NCBI RefSeq assembly: GCF_963931595.1
Contig: NZ_OZ007030.1
Coordinates: 2,348,481-2,412,480, forward strand
Direction: 5' to 3'
DNA from: an uncultured Subdoligranulum sp.
GTDB lineage: Bacteria; Bacillota; Clostridia; Oscillospirales; Ruminococcaceae
Length of the DNA stretch: 64,000 nt
The notes beneath the pieces are model-generated. The model did no database searches, was not told where the DNA came from, and worked only from the letters and a program-made list of their open reading frames with translations. The translations under genes and the position numbers were made by a program. The stretch's first letter is position 1. The number at the start of each line of letters is the position of its first letter. This document shows positions 18,438 to 27,028 of this stretch, in pieces.

Positions 18438-19616
18438 TTACTTCTTCTTTTTCTTCATGTAAATGACAGCGCCGGCAGCAACAACAACCACGATCACCAC
18501 CACAACGATAGCGGCAACCGGGATTCCGCTCTGTTCCTCCTGCACCGGAGCAGGTTCGGCCGTAGCTTCAGGTTCGATTGGCTCCTCTGCCGCGGGGGCG
18601 GTCTCAGCTGTCTCGGCAGGTTCCTCGTAGCTGACTGTTGCGTTCTCCGCATCGGTCACCACGATCCAAACATCCTTGCCCGTTTCCACGGACAGATCGG
18701 AAGTCTGAACCGAGCCCTCGTTGCCATTCACAATAATACTGTTGATCCAACCGGGAACGCTCAGCGTCAACCATCCATCGCCGGTATCCTCCAGCGGTTC
18801 TCCGGGCCAGGCGGAAAACGCGTTGGTGCCGTCCGGTGCAGACCAGGCCCACAGATTGGGCTCGCTCCAGTCGGCAGGCGCTTTTACACGCACCGTAATG
18901 TCCTCCGCCACAGGGGCGTTGGGATCATTATAAGTAAACTCAGCGGTACCATCTTCCGCGACGGTCACCCAAACCTCGGCCGGATCGATCGACAGATCCT
19001 CTGTCTGAACCTCACCGCCATTACCGTTGACGATAATTCGGTTGACCCATACAGGCGCTGTGGCTGTGTACCAGCCATCCTCACCGGCGGTCATCGCTTT
19101 GCCGGGCCAGGCATCCGAGGCATTGGCACCGTCAGGATCGAGCCATGCCCACAGCCGAACATCCTGCCAGCTTTCAGGAACCTGCGCATGGATCTTGAAG
19201 GTTTCAACGTACTCGGGGATATCACCGCTGGTCTGCTGCTCGTAGCTGATCGCCACATTCTCAGCGTCAGTGACCGTAACCCAGGTATTCTGTGCTTCAA
19301 TCTTCTGATCTGTGGTCTGAACCGTAGAATCGTTGGCGTTGATGATGATGTTGGTCGCGGATTCGGGGATCCAGCAGTAGTACCAGCCCTCGTTGTTTGC
19401 ATCGGCCTCCATCGCCTCACCAGGCCAGGCATCAAAAGCGTTGGTGCCGTCATCGCTCCAGGCCCACAGGCACGGATTCGACCAGTCGTCGGGGACCTGC
19501 GCATATACGATGATCCTTCCATCCGATGCCCCTTCCGCAAATGCTATGGCCGGGGCCATCATCAGAAGGAACATAACGCTCAGCAGACAGGTAAAGATCC
19601 GTTTCGTTCTGCTCAT
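18438..19616 (-). CDS. Surface starch-binding protein with three CBM repeats and C-terminal membrane anchor
   Basis: 392 residues. A signal peptide (ends IAFA, ~28) is followed by three tandem repeats of about 95 residues at roughly 33-130, 137-230 and 238-330. Each has the pattern V(P/A)-(D/E)W, LWAW, (N/S)A-AWPG, GW, NxIIxNxx, VQT, VWV. This resembles starch-binding modules of the CBM25/26 type. A Pro/Glu/Ala-rich linker leads to a transmembrane helix and a Lys-rich tail, with no LPXTG. It probably holds starch near the importer and secreted amylase. It is the first gene of the locus. Confidence 0.85.
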   Translation of the reverse strand: MSRTKRIFTCLLSVMFLLMMAPAIAFAEGASDGRIIVYAQVPDDWSNPCLWAWSDDGTNAFDAWPGEAMEADANNEGWYYCWIPESATNIIINANDSTVQTTDQKIEAQNTWVTVTDAENVAISYEQQTSGDIPEYVETFKIHAQVPESWQDVRLWAWLDPDGANASDAWPGKAMTAGEDGWYTATAPVWVNRIIVNGNGGEVQTEDLSIDPAEVWVTVAEDGTAEFTYNDPNAPVAEDITVRVKAPADWSEPNLWAWSAPDGTNAFSAWPGEPLEDTGDGWLTLSVPGWINSIIVNGNEGSVQTSDLSVETGKDVWIVVTDAENATVSYEEPAETAETAPAAEEPIEPEATAEPAPVQEEQSGIPVAAIVVVVIVVVVAAGAVIYMKKKKK

Positions 19617-20021
19617 CTTTCATGCTCCTTTGTTTTGTGATTCTTCTTAAACGGTTGGGAAGCGCATCCTCGTTGCTTATAGCGTACCACTAGATGACTG
19701 TAGTGGCAAGAGTCATCTGCGAAACCGGTTTCTTTCTCTTTTGTTGTTATTGTTATATTTCTTCACCTACTATTTATTTATATTGACCATTATTTTTCAC
19801 CATTTCCGTTGTTTGTCACCATTTTGTAACCGTTTGTAATGCTATATAAGGAAACTATTTCCTTGCGATTTTCAAATAATCGCTATCTCTCATGACCGGT
19901 TTTCTAATAGGATTCGCAGCAAAACTGGCCAATATGAACCCGCACAATCATTTATCAACTATAGCGCATTATACAATGAAAAAGCCCGGCTTCCGGTCTG
20001 AAACCAGAAGTCGGGCAATTC
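19617..20021 (-). promoter_or_regulatory. Control region of the starch locus
   Basis: On the minus strand TTGCCA and TACGCT are 17 bp apart (about 19683-19711). The palindrome GAAACCGGTTTC (19721-19732) lies just upstream, a typical LacI/CcpA-family operator shape. The spacer carries a second inverted repeat, CCACTA-N8-TAGTGG (19687-19706). A minus-strand hairpin at about 19980-20017 (GCCCGACTTC / GAAGCCGGGC then TTTTT) ends transcription from the right. The rest is AT-rich with no gene visible. Confidence 0.55.
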
Positions 20022-20103
20022 TTGACACACCAAATATATGGGTGTTATTATTTTGCGGTCACTGTCTGCACTGCCATTCCATCCGGCAGGAGGTGATGTC
20101 CGT

Positions 20104-20214
20104 TTGTCTTTAGATCAGGTCATCCTTTTATTATCCCTGGTCGGCGGTAGTATCTATGCCACCGCTTCCTTGATGACAAAGATTTTAGAACATTTGCAAA
20201 AGAAAAAGGATTGA
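20104..20214 (+). CDS. Small hydrophobic peptide, putative holin-like/type I toxin
   Basis: 36 codons starting TTG at 20104, with AGGAGG 10 nt upstream and a promoter TTGACA (20022-20027), 18 bp, TATTAT (20046-20051). The peptide begins LSLDQVILLLSLVGG, has one membrane helix and ends in a charged tail (HLQKKKD). This is the layout of small holin-like toxins common in Firmicutes and often paired with an antisense RNA. The minus-strand terminator at about 19980 could end such an RNA. No family match could be run, so the function is tentative. Confidence 0.5.
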   Translation: MSLDQVILLLSLVGGSIYATASLMTKILEHLQKKKD

Positions 20215-20255
20215 TGCCACAACCATCTGTCCTTTCTTTCCCGTGCAGACAGTGA

Positions 20256-20579
20256 CTAATACACGGAATCATCCTGTGGCGGTTTATCCGGTTCTTGTTT
20301 GCGAGTGAAACGATCTTTGGCAACGTCACCTGTTTTCCGCAATGCAAAGAGAACTCCATCTTCCAGATAGGCTTCTCCTTGCTGGACAGCATACTCTTCC
20401 ATTTCCTGTGCAGAGGTATAGTTGCCACCAGACTTTGTGCGTGTTGCCGAAATTGCTTTTTCCTTACTTTTCAGCCATGCTTGCCGCACAAGGGTTTTCG
20501 GCAGCCGATTTGTTACGCGTTCTCTTGACGCGCGTCCAAAGGGTTTCTGCTTGGGCTCTTTGTGGGTATTCTCTTTCAT
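20256..20579 (-). pseudogene. CD1108-like mobile-element protein, N-terminal fragment (copy B)
   Basis: 107 residues matching the gene at the left edge of the window (same start MKENTHKEPKQKP). The open frame stops at DDSVY. At the same point copy A continues with DDPMYGDAPEP, and sequence identity ends there. This is therefore the truncated 5' end, marking the left boundary of element B against the starch locus. Confidence 0.7.
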
Positions 20580-20610
20580 TGAATCACCTGCTTTTTGAAA
20601 ATATTATATA

Positions 20611-20651
20611 AAAAGGGCGGCCACCTGCTTTTCCGGCAGGTAGCCGCCCTT
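20611..20651 (-). terminator. Intrinsic terminator after MBL-fold gene, copy B
   Basis: Same long hairpin as at 378-415, here followed on the minus strand by a T-tract (TTTTTATAT). Confidence 0.75.
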
Positions 20652-20660
20652 CATATATAT

Positions 20661-21827
20661 CTATGGGTTACATCGGCCACAGGCCGTATAGCCTCTGGCA
20701 ATCAATTCATCTCGAGAAGCATCTGTAAACTCCTTGTTCTTTTCACTCATCTGATCAACGCTGGGACAATCCGGAAAATGAAACTTTTTGGTGTGAGTGT
20801 TTAGCACATACTGTGCGGTCTGCGGTACCGTTGTGGCAAGGGGTTCTTCGGGAATGCTTTGATTTCCAGTACTCCAGTCTTTGCAAGGCTCTGTGCTGAA
20901 CCAGCATTGCTGCCCATCTGAATAGACGGTGACTTCCCCCTGCTGATCGGTTCGGAATAGGGTAACTCCATACTGTTGCAGGGCGTTCAATGTCTGCGCT
21001 GTGGGGTGCCCATACGGGTTGTCCTCCCCCACGCTAAGGAAGGCATAGGCAGGAGTTGCCGCGTCCAACAGTTCTTCACTGGTGGAAGAGGAACTACCGT
21101 GATGCCCTACCACATATAAATCGCAGGTCAGATCCTGCCTGGAAGCCACCATGTCCTGTTCTGCATCCTGCTCAGCATCTCCGGTCAGAAGGCATTGAAA
21201 ATCCCCATAACAAATGCGCAGACAGAGGGATTTGTCGTTGTCCGAATCATAGACATAATTTTGCGGCCCCACAACCTGGATTTCTGCCTCGCCGAGAGAG
21301 AAGGTATCTCCTTGGGCTAGGTAAATCACCGGAACATTCTTTTCTCCCAGCACGGTTTGCAGGGATTGGTAGATCTGGGTGTCGGTGGTGTAGTCGGGCA
21401 TCAGAGCCTGCTCCACGGGTGTGGTATGAAGCACACCTACCAGACCGCTGATGTGATCCTCATCATAGTGGGAAGCTGCCAGCCATTCCAGCTTTGTTAC
21501 ATCGTGCTGCTGGAGGTAGGCAACCACATAGGAAGACGTGCCGCGACCACCGCCGTCATAGAGAAGATACTTGCCATCGGCTTGTACAAGAACGGAAAGC
21601 CCCTGCCCCACATCCAGCATGGTAAGGGAAAAAGCAGCCTCGTCTGGCTCGCCCGCAGTCGGCGGTACAGGCACAATCGAACTATCTTCAGGAGTTTTGG
21701 CACCCAACGGAGTGACGGTTGGAACGGGTTCGACAGGTTCAGAATAAGAAGTACATGCCACACTGTTCAACAACAATGCCACCGCAAAAAATGCTCCGAC
21801 AGCTCTACGCAAAACATCCTTTACCAT
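20661..21827 (-). CDS. MBL-fold (ComEC C-domain-like) lipoprotein with Ada-like C-terminal motif, copy B
   Basis: 388 residues; the body is about 90% identical by eye to copy A, while the signal peptide and linker differ (lipobox NSVAC, then a Pro/Val-rich linker). Metal ligands SHYDEDH, TGDAE and GHHGS are present. The C-terminal zinc-like motif is complete (FHFPDC then CGRC), unlike copy A. It is probably an extracellular phosphodiesterase or nuclease carried by the ICE. It lies divergent from the 84-aa XRE gene. Confidence 0.87.
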   Translation of the reverse strand: MVKDVLRRAVGAFFAVALLLNSVACTSYSEPVEPVPTVTPLGAKTPEDSSIVPVPPTAGEPDEAAFSLTMLDVGQGLSVLVQADGKYLLYDGGGRGTSSYVVAYLQQHDVTKLEWLAASHYDEDHISGLVGVLHTTPVEQALMPDYTTDTQIYQSLQTVLGEKNVPVIYLAQGDTFSLGEAEIQVVGPQNYVYDSDNDKSLCLRICYGDFQCLLTGDAEQDAEQDMVASRQDLTCDLYVVGHHGSSSSTSEELLDAATPAYAFLSVGEDNPYGHPTAQTLNALQQYGVTLFRTDQQGEVTVYSDGQQCWFSTEPCKDWSTGNQSIPEEPLATTVPQTAQYVLNTHTKKFHFPDCPSVDQMSEKNKEFTDASRDELIARGYTACGRCNP

Positions 21828-21937
21828 ACAAAACTCCCTATTTCTTGTGCACTCGCAGTTGGCTTTCAGTGTATCTTAATTGTCTTGCAAAATCAGACGA
21901 AAAGGCTCGAACGGACAGTGGGCAGGCGCGCAGAACT

Positions 21938-22049
21938 ACCCGAATACGGGTTAATTACAGTTTACCGGCATTTTCCTGCAAAAGTCAACCCGTATTCGGG
22001 TAATTTCTCCTCGGTGCACTGCTATCATTTGTTTAACCCGAAAATGGGT
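21938..22049. promoter_or_regulatory. Three operator-like palindromes upstream of the XRE gene
   Basis: Three 14-bp sites, ACCCGAATACGGGT (21938-21951), ACCCGTATTCGGGT (21988-22001) and ACCCGAAAATGGGT (22036-22049), are about 50 bp apart. The last ends 16 bp before the XRE start. The ~50-bp phasing suggests cooperative binding on one DNA face. Confidence 0.7.
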
Positions 22050-22064
22050 AGCAGGAGGCGCCAA

Positions 22065-22319
22065 ATGGACTATGCAAACATCTATGTAAAACGGATTCGT
22101 TCTTTATGTGAAACTCGTGGCATCAGCATCAATAAGCTGGCCACCATGAGCAACGTGAAGCAGTCAACATTGGATAATATCATGCGCGGCCTTACCAAAA
22201 ATCCACGGATCAAAACGCTGCACAAAATTGCTATTGCATTCAATATGACACTGGCTGAATTTCTGGATTTCCCGGAATTAAATGCCTATTCCTTTGAAGA
22301 TGACGATGAAGAGGAGTAA
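22065..22319 (+). CDS. Small XRE-family regulator (84 aa)
   Basis: ATG 22065 follows GGAGGCG. The protein is essentially a single XRE HTH (YVKRIRSLCETRG, then INKLATMSNVKQSTLDNIMR) with an acidic tail (EDDDEEE). It lies directly behind three palindromes that are probably its own operators. It is not closely related to the XRE protein in the equivalent slot of element A. Confidence 0.87.
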   Translation: MDYANIYVKRIRSLCETRGISINKLATMSNVKQSTLDNIMRGLTKNPRIKTLHKIAIAFNMTLAEFLDFPELNAYSFEDDDEEE

Positions 22320-22343
22320 ACAATAAAGGCACCACACGCGCAT

Positions 22344-22372
22344 TGCAATTCACCATATTTTTATGGTATGCT
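22344..22372 (+). promoter_or_regulatory. Promoter of the 68-aa ICE gene, copy B
   Basis: TTGCAA, 17 bp, TATGCT; same geometry and -10 as at 7976-8004. Confidence 0.6.
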
Positions 22373-22433
22373 AATAAAGACGTCGCTCAGTCGTTTATTT
22401 CACTTTTATGAATCATCAAAGGAGCGCTTTGAC

Positions 22434-22640
22434 ATGAATGTTCTGTTCAGTTCCAAGGAATACGATTTTCATACGCTCATCAAGGTTGCGGAAATAACCG
22501 GTCTTGCCGGGGTTGTGAGTTTTCATCAGGCAGGCGATGACTATCTTGTCACATTCCCGGATGTGGAGAAAACTGAAGAGATTGTGAAGGACTACCGGAC
22601 ACGGCTGCGCGATCTGGAAAATAACATCTGGTCACACTGA
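22434..22640 (+). CDS. Small conserved ICE protein (68 aa), copy B
   Basis: ATG 22434 follows AAAGGAG. 68 residues, about 65% identical to 8040-8246 (EYDFHTL, GLAGV, DDYLVTFPD, LENNIW). It is convergent with virB4 and ends in a terminator (22651-22682). Function unknown; the invariant position beside virB4 suggests a role in conjugation or its control. Confidence 0.82.
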   Translation: MNVLFSSKEYDFHTLIKVAEITGLAGVVSFHQAGDDYLVTFPDVEKTEEIVKDYRTRLRDLENNIWSH

Positions 22641-22650
22641 CCTTACTTAT

Positions 22651-22682
22651 GGGGGCCGCCTTGGGCGGCCCCTTATTTTTTT
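22651..22682 (+). terminator. Intrinsic terminator between the 68-aa gene and virB4
   Basis: GGGGCCGCC-TTG-GGCGGCCCC hairpin followed by TTATTTTTTT. Confidence 0.75.
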
Positions 22683-22694
22683 GCTTCATATACC

Positions 22695-25034
22695 TTATCC
22701 TTTCAATTGCTCATCGGGCTTGGTGGTCATCAGGCGGTAGAGCTGCGTATCCCGGGGGAAGCTGTTGGTAAAGGGCACCAGATTACCTGCGCAGCGGATC
22801 AGCCCGCAGCCAGCCGGCACGTTGGTGATGTACCCCAGCTGGGTGTCCGAAATGTTCAGAAGTTTGGCCAGTTCCGCCCGGTCGGTGGCGCTCTGGTTGA
22901 GCATGATCAGGAACTCCGAGTTGGCCAGCATCAGGCGGGCGGTATCGGAGCGTAGCAGTTCGTCCACGTTCTGGGTCATGCCGGTGATCAGGCCGTTGTA
23001 CTTGCGGATGCGCTTCCAGAGCTTATAGAAGAAATTGGCGCTGTACTCGTACCGGAACAGGATGTAAAACTCATCGCAGAAGATCCAGGTGCGGTGCCCG
23101 CGCTTCCAGTTCTGGATCACGCGGTTGTAGATGGCATCCAGCGTCACCAGCATCCCAAGGGGCATCAGCTGTTCACCCAGTTCACGGATATCATAAGCGA
23201 TGATCCGTGCCTTGGTATCTACGTTGGTGGGCTGGGCAAAGGTGCCCAGGGTGCCTGTGATAAAGAGTTCCGAGGAAAGGGCCAGCCCCTGCGCTTCCGG
23301 TTCCGGCTGCATCTTGAGCAGACGGTAGAAGTCTTTCAGGGTAGGCACCGCTCCCTTGTACCCGTTGCGGACATAGGGCATATAGACCTGCTCCGTGCAG
23401 CGGCCCAGGATGGATTTTTCCTTGGCGGTGACCAGCCCGCTGCCGATCAGCTGCTCAAACAGGGACAGCACAAACTCGCTCTTGGACACGATGGGGTTGC
23501 GCTCGTCACCATAAGCACGGTCCATATCCAGCGCGTTGATGTGGGTGTCCGACGTAGCCGAAATGCGGATGACCTCGCCGCCGAAAGCTTCCACCAGATG
23601 CCCGAACTCAGATTCCACGTCCAGAATCAGGATGTCATCCTCCGTGGACAGGGCAATCTGAGCGATCTCCTCTTTGGCGCTCATGGACTTGCCGGAGCCG
23701 GACACGCCCAAGCGAAAGCTGTTGCCGTTGAGCAGCTGCCGACGGTCCACCACGATGCGGTTCTTGCTGACGGCGTTCTGGCCGTAGTACATCCCCTTCT
23801 GCTGCATGATCTCCTGGGCGCGGAATGGAATGAGCACCGCCGTGCTTTCGGTAGTCAGGGTGCGCAGCGCCTCGATGCGTCGCAGTCCATAGGGCAGCAC
23901 AGTGTCCAGTCCGTCCCGCTGCTGCCAGCGCAGCGTGGAAAGCTGGCACAGATGCTTGCGGGCAATGGAAAGCAGCGATTCGGTGTCGTCATCCAATTGT
24001 TCTTTGGTATCTGCCATGTGGACGAGGGTGACCAGCCCGAACATCATCCGCTGGTCGCGGGTGGTCAGGTCATCCAGCATCTCCTTGGTTTCCTTGCGCT
24101 GAAGTTCCATGTCGTAAGGTACAATGGCCGACCAGTTGTTGTTGGCGTTCTGTTTCCGCTGCCAGTTGGTCACGTTGGTTTCCACCCCCAGCAGCGTGTT
24201 CTGCAACTGGCGGGCGGCCTCATCGGTGGGGATGGGCAGAATATCGATGGACAGCATCAGTTCCCGGTCCAGATCGCAGAGCTCCGACACAAAGCTGTCT
24301 TTCAGGTAGCTGGCGAAATCCTGAAGATAAAGCACCCGACCCACGCGATCATCGATCTTGAAATGGTCGGCAGAGAACTCCATACTGCTAGGACAAAGCC
24401 AGTCTTTGAAATGCTGGCCACGCCGGGCTTTCTGGTAGATATCGAACTCAGCGGCAGGCGGGTCCGCCGGGCGGAAGAAGTCGCGGAAGATCCGCAGGCG
24501 CTCATTGAGGGAAAGTTCCTGCGCCACCGAGGACAGTGCCGCCAGCTTGGTGGTCAGATCAGTGCCAACGCGGGCAAAGTAGGTGAGGGCTTCCTCGATG
24601 TTGCGCTTGACGACACTGATGGTAAGGTACCGTTCCCGGACGATGCTGTTGTTGCTCTCGGTGACCTGGGCGCGCAGCATCTCGTTGAATTCCTCCCGGT
24701 AGTTGTCCAGGCCGTCATCCTTGAAAGGCAGCAGAACGGACCGCTCGAATTCTTCCTTGTTGATCCGCCGGTTGTACAGAGTGATCTTGGCCGAAGCACC
24801 GGAGTCCAATGCATTGAGCAGGTCGCAGTAGTCCAGGAACATTGCCGTCTTATCTTCTTTGCCGGCAATGGAATAGTTGATGTCGGTGAACGACCAGGTC
24901 TTGGAGAACTGGTGGCCCACCTGGAAGATCCCGTCCGCCCAAATGCGGCGGATGGGAATACAGTCCTGCACGTTGCGCGGAATGCGGAACTTTACACGCT
25001 CCTGTTTCCGCGCTTTGGACAGGGTCTTGATCAA
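22695..25034 (-). CDS. VirB4-type conjugation ATPase
   Basis: 779-residue cytoplasmic/inner-membrane ATPase that powers type IV secretion channel assembly. N-terminal CagE/TrbE-like domain, then the ATPase domain with Walker A (LGVSGSGKSMSA), an acidic strand (DDILILDVESEF), Walker B (WIFCDEFYILF) and a conserved GMTQNVDEL motif. The TTG start at 25034 overlaps the prgI stop (TTGA), so the two are translationally coupled. This is the intact counterpart of the remnant at 8303-9640. Confidence 0.93.
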   Translation of the reverse strand: MIKTLSKARKQERVKFRIPRNVQDCIPIRRIWADGIFQVGHQFSKTWSFTDINYSIAGKEDKTAMFLDYCDLLNALDSGASAKITLYNRRINKEEFERSVLLPFKDDGLDNYREEFNEMLRAQVTESNNSIVRERYLTISVVKRNIEEALTYFARVGTDLTTKLAALSSVAQELSLNERLRIFRDFFRPADPPAAEFDIYQKARRGQHFKDWLCPSSMEFSADHFKIDDRVGRVLYLQDFASYLKDSFVSELCDLDRELMLSIDILPIPTDEAARQLQNTLLGVETNVTNWQRKQNANNNWSAIVPYDMELQRKETKEMLDDLTTRDQRMMFGLVTLVHMADTKEQLDDDTESLLSIARKHLCQLSTLRWQQRDGLDTVLPYGLRRIEALRTLTTESTAVLIPFRAQEIMQQKGMYYGQNAVSKNRIVVDRRQLLNGNSFRLGVSGSGKSMSAKEEIAQIALSTEDDILILDVESEFGHLVEAFGGEVIRISATSDTHINALDMDRAYGDERNPIVSKSEFVLSLFEQLIGSGLVTAKEKSILGRCTEQVYMPYVRNGYKGAVPTLKDFYRLLKMQPEPEAQGLALSSELFITGTLGTFAQPTNVDTKARIIAYDIRELGEQLMPLGMLVTLDAIYNRVIQNWKRGHRTWIFCDEFYILFRYEYSANFFYKLWKRIRKYNGLITGMTQNVDELLRSDTARLMLANSEFLIMLNQSATDRAELAKLLNISDTQLGYITNVPAGCGLIRCAGNLVPFTNSFPRDTQLYRLMTTKPDEQLKG

Positions 25035-25411
25035 TGGCGCTTCTCCTTACGGCTGCGCTTTTTCTGTTTGGGTTTCTTCATACGCATTCCTCCCTGGATT
25101 GCATCGTAGTAATAGCTGTTGGAACGATAGACCAGCCGTTTGGGGCTCAGAATCTCGGATTTGCACCACGCCCAAAACAGCTGCTCGGCGGTCATACCGT
25201 GGTAGGAGAAAAATCCGCAGGCCGCGAAGGGTGCGGCGGCCAGGATGCAGACCCAGCCGATTTCCTCCGTTCCCAGTAGCGGACGGAGCAAAAAATAAAC
25301 GCCCACCGCCACCCCAAGGGCCAGCAGTGAGCAGATAAACTGCCGGGTATTGAGACCGAAGAAGATGGTCTCATGATAATCCCGGACTTCTTTGGGGATT
25401 TTGATTTCCAT
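25031..25411 (-). CDS. PrgI-family conjugation membrane protein
   Basis: 126 residues, starting MEIKIPKEVRDYHETIFFGL, the hallmark PrgI N-terminus. Two transmembrane helices follow (about 25-75) and the tail is very basic (KKPKQKKRSRKEK). ATG 25411 lies 9 nt from AAGGAG. PrgI is a small channel component (VirB3-like) always next to virB4 in Gram-positive conjugation systems. Confidence 0.9.
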   Translation of the reverse strand: MEIKIPKEVRDYHETIFFGLNTRQFICSLLALGVAVGVYFLLRPLLGTEEIGWVCILAAAPFAACGFFSYHGMTAEQLFWAWCKSEILSPKRLVYRSNSYYYDAIQGGMRMKKPKQKKRSRKEKRH

Positions 25412-25436
25412 AGGCAATCACTCCTTTGCTTGAAAC

Positions 25437-25470
25437 AAAAAAGCGGGCAGCCAAAATGACTGCCCGTTCT
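25437..25470 (-). terminator. Intrinsic terminator between toxin-antitoxin pair and prgI
   Basis: Arms CGGGCAG / CTGCCCG with TTTTTT on the minus strand. It separates the inserted TA pair from prgI, so the downstream genes may need read-through or another promoter. Confidence 0.65.
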
Positions 25471-25492
25471 TGTTGTGATCCCATTCCAGGGT

Positions 25493-25825
25493 TCATTCTT
25501 CATCATCCGGTGCTGGTGTCACACCAAACAAAATCCGCATGAAGTCCCGCCGTCCGTAAAGGATGCGGACAACATAGACAGATTCTTCATCGCCATGATA
25601 AAAGATGCGATAGCTTCCACTGGCAACACTACGATATCCCGTTTCGATCCCCGTAATCTGAAGCGGTGTTCCCGAATAGGGAAACTGTTCCAAAACGCGA
25701 AGAGATTTGAAAATGCGTGCCAGTACTCGCTTGGCCGCTTCCGGATTTTGCAGCTCCTCGGAAATATACCGTTTCGCATCAGATAGATCTTGTTTGGCCA
25801 GTCCTGACAGATACACTTTTGCCAT
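25493..25825 (-). CDS. RelE/ParE-superfamily toxin
   Basis: 110 residues with the compact RelE/ParE fold: N-terminal helices (AKQDLSDAKRYISEEL) and the C-terminal strand pattern YRIFYHGDEESVYVVRILYGRRD. It follows its antitoxin by 3 bp. As part of a mobile element it would favour element retention. ParE (gyrase) and RelE (mRNA) targets cannot be told apart by eye. Confidence 0.88.
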   Translation of the reverse strand: MAKVYLSGLAKQDLSDAKRYISEELQNPEAAKRVLARIFKSLRVLEQFPYSGTPLQITGIETGYRSVASGSYRIFYHGDEESVYVVRILYGRRDFMRILFGVTPAPDDEE

Positions 25826-25828
25826 GGC

Positions 25829-26074
25829 TCACCCCAGAAATTCTGACTCGACATCATCCAGCGCGAGCCATCCGTTCTCCCGACCGGAGCGTTCACCGCG
25901 GGCTAGTTCTGCCAGCAGCTTCAGCCCTGCACGTGTTCTTTCGTATTCCTCGATGTCTACCACAGCATAACGGCCTCTGCCGTTTCGGGTCAGAAATACC
26001 GGTTCATTCACAGACACGTCCCGCAGTACTTCGTTGTAGTTACGCAAATCCGAGATTGGCTTGATATTAGGCAT
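25829..26074 (-). CDS. Phd/YefM-type antitoxin
   Basis: 81 residues. N-terminal Phd/YefM DNA-binding motif (IKPISDLRNYNEVLRDV, VFLTRNGRGRYAVVDIEEYE) and a C-terminal toxin-binding tail. AAAGGAG precedes the ATG. It probably autoregulates the pair. Confidence 0.9.
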   Translation of the reverse strand: MPNIKPISDLRNYNEVLRDVSVNEPVFLTRNGRGRYAVVDIEEYERTRAGLKLLAELARGERSGRENGWLALDDVESEFLG

Positions 26075-26155
26075 AGGTACGCTCCTTTCCGCTTCTTATC
26101 CATAGTATAGCAGAAAGTGTTGCAGAATTCAACGATGAATTTTACGAAAGATTTG

Positions 26156-26992
26156 TCACAAGCCCATGATTTCCTTGACGATCCGGTCACACCCTTTGAC
26201 CGCTCCGACCAGCACCAGCAGATTGAATGCCAGTTCCCCAACATAGGTCCAGACAGCGGTCACCACCGAGACGCTGGTATCCACAGCGGGCGGACTGGAG
26301 GACACAGCAGAGAAAATGATGCAGGCAAGAGCAATGACTACGCCCTGCAGACAGACTCCGGCGTAACTGCGCAGGAAGTTCTTGCCCACATTGGACGTGG
26401 GTTCTCCGGCAAAGGACGAAAGCGGAATGGGCGCAATGGCCGCATACATCCAAAGGGAAAACATCCGGCCATACACGGTCAGGATCATCACGAAGGATAG
26501 TACGGTAATGAGCAGCCCGCCGATCAGCGTCACAGCCCAGAGCGGGATGGAATCCCAAAATCCCACCTGGTTGATGGCGTCGATCAGCTCTTGGGGCAGT
26601 GTAACCGCACTCATTCCGGATACGCCGGATTGGTTGATCACCGTGGAGACCATCCCCTGCACGATCTGAAAGATGGTCAGCATCAGATCCAGGCCATAGG
26701 TCACAGCAGCCTTGGCAAGTGCGAAGCGGATAAAGAGCTTGAGAGCCTGTTCGGGGCGTTTGGCCTCCACGAAGGTTCCACAGGTCTTGACCACACCGGC
26801 TGCGAAGAAGAGCACCAGCAGCCCGTAACCAATGGCTTGCAGAGCCCCGTGGATGCCCACCATCACAGCCCATACCTGCCCGTCCTTGAAGGTCTGCGGG
26901 CTCTGGGTCAGTAGCTGCCAGATCTCCCCCAGCTTGTCATTCCAAGTGGTCAGGGCAGCATTGAGGTTGCTTACGATCCAGCTGTCACCCAC
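26156..26992 (-). CDS. TrbL/VirB6-type conjugation channel protein
   Basis: 278-residue polytopic membrane protein with about six hydrophobic helices. The GTG start at 26992 has GGGAGGTG 9 nt upstream. Features: an N-terminal soluble stretch, a central pair of helices (ALQAIGYGLLVLFFAAGVV) and SLWMYAAIAPIPLSSFAGE, typical of this family. It lies between the Maff2-like pilin gene and prgI, the usual place for the inner-membrane channel subunit. Confidence 0.87.
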   Translation of the reverse strand: MGDSWIVSNLNAALTTWNDKLGEIWQLLTQSPQTFKDGQVWAVMVGIHGALQAIGYGLLVLFFAAGVVKTCGTFVEAKRPEQALKLFIRFALAKAAVTYGLDLMLTIFQIVQGMVSTVINQSGVSGMSAVTLPQELIDAINQVGFWDSIPLWAVTLIGGLLITVLSFVMILTVYGRMFSLWMYAAIAPIPLSSFAGEPTSNVGKNFLRSYAGVCLQGVVIALACIIFSAVSSSPPAVDTSVSVVTAVWTYVGELAFNLLVLVGAVKGCDRIVKEIMGL

Positions 26993-27028
26993 GGTGCATC
27001 ACCTCCCTTCCTGATACATTCCGGCACA

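Noticed and set aside
23094..25109. Long plus-strand open frame opposite virB4
   Set aside because: Shadow of virB4 codon usage; the same shadow appears opposite the virB4 remnant at 8234-9748.
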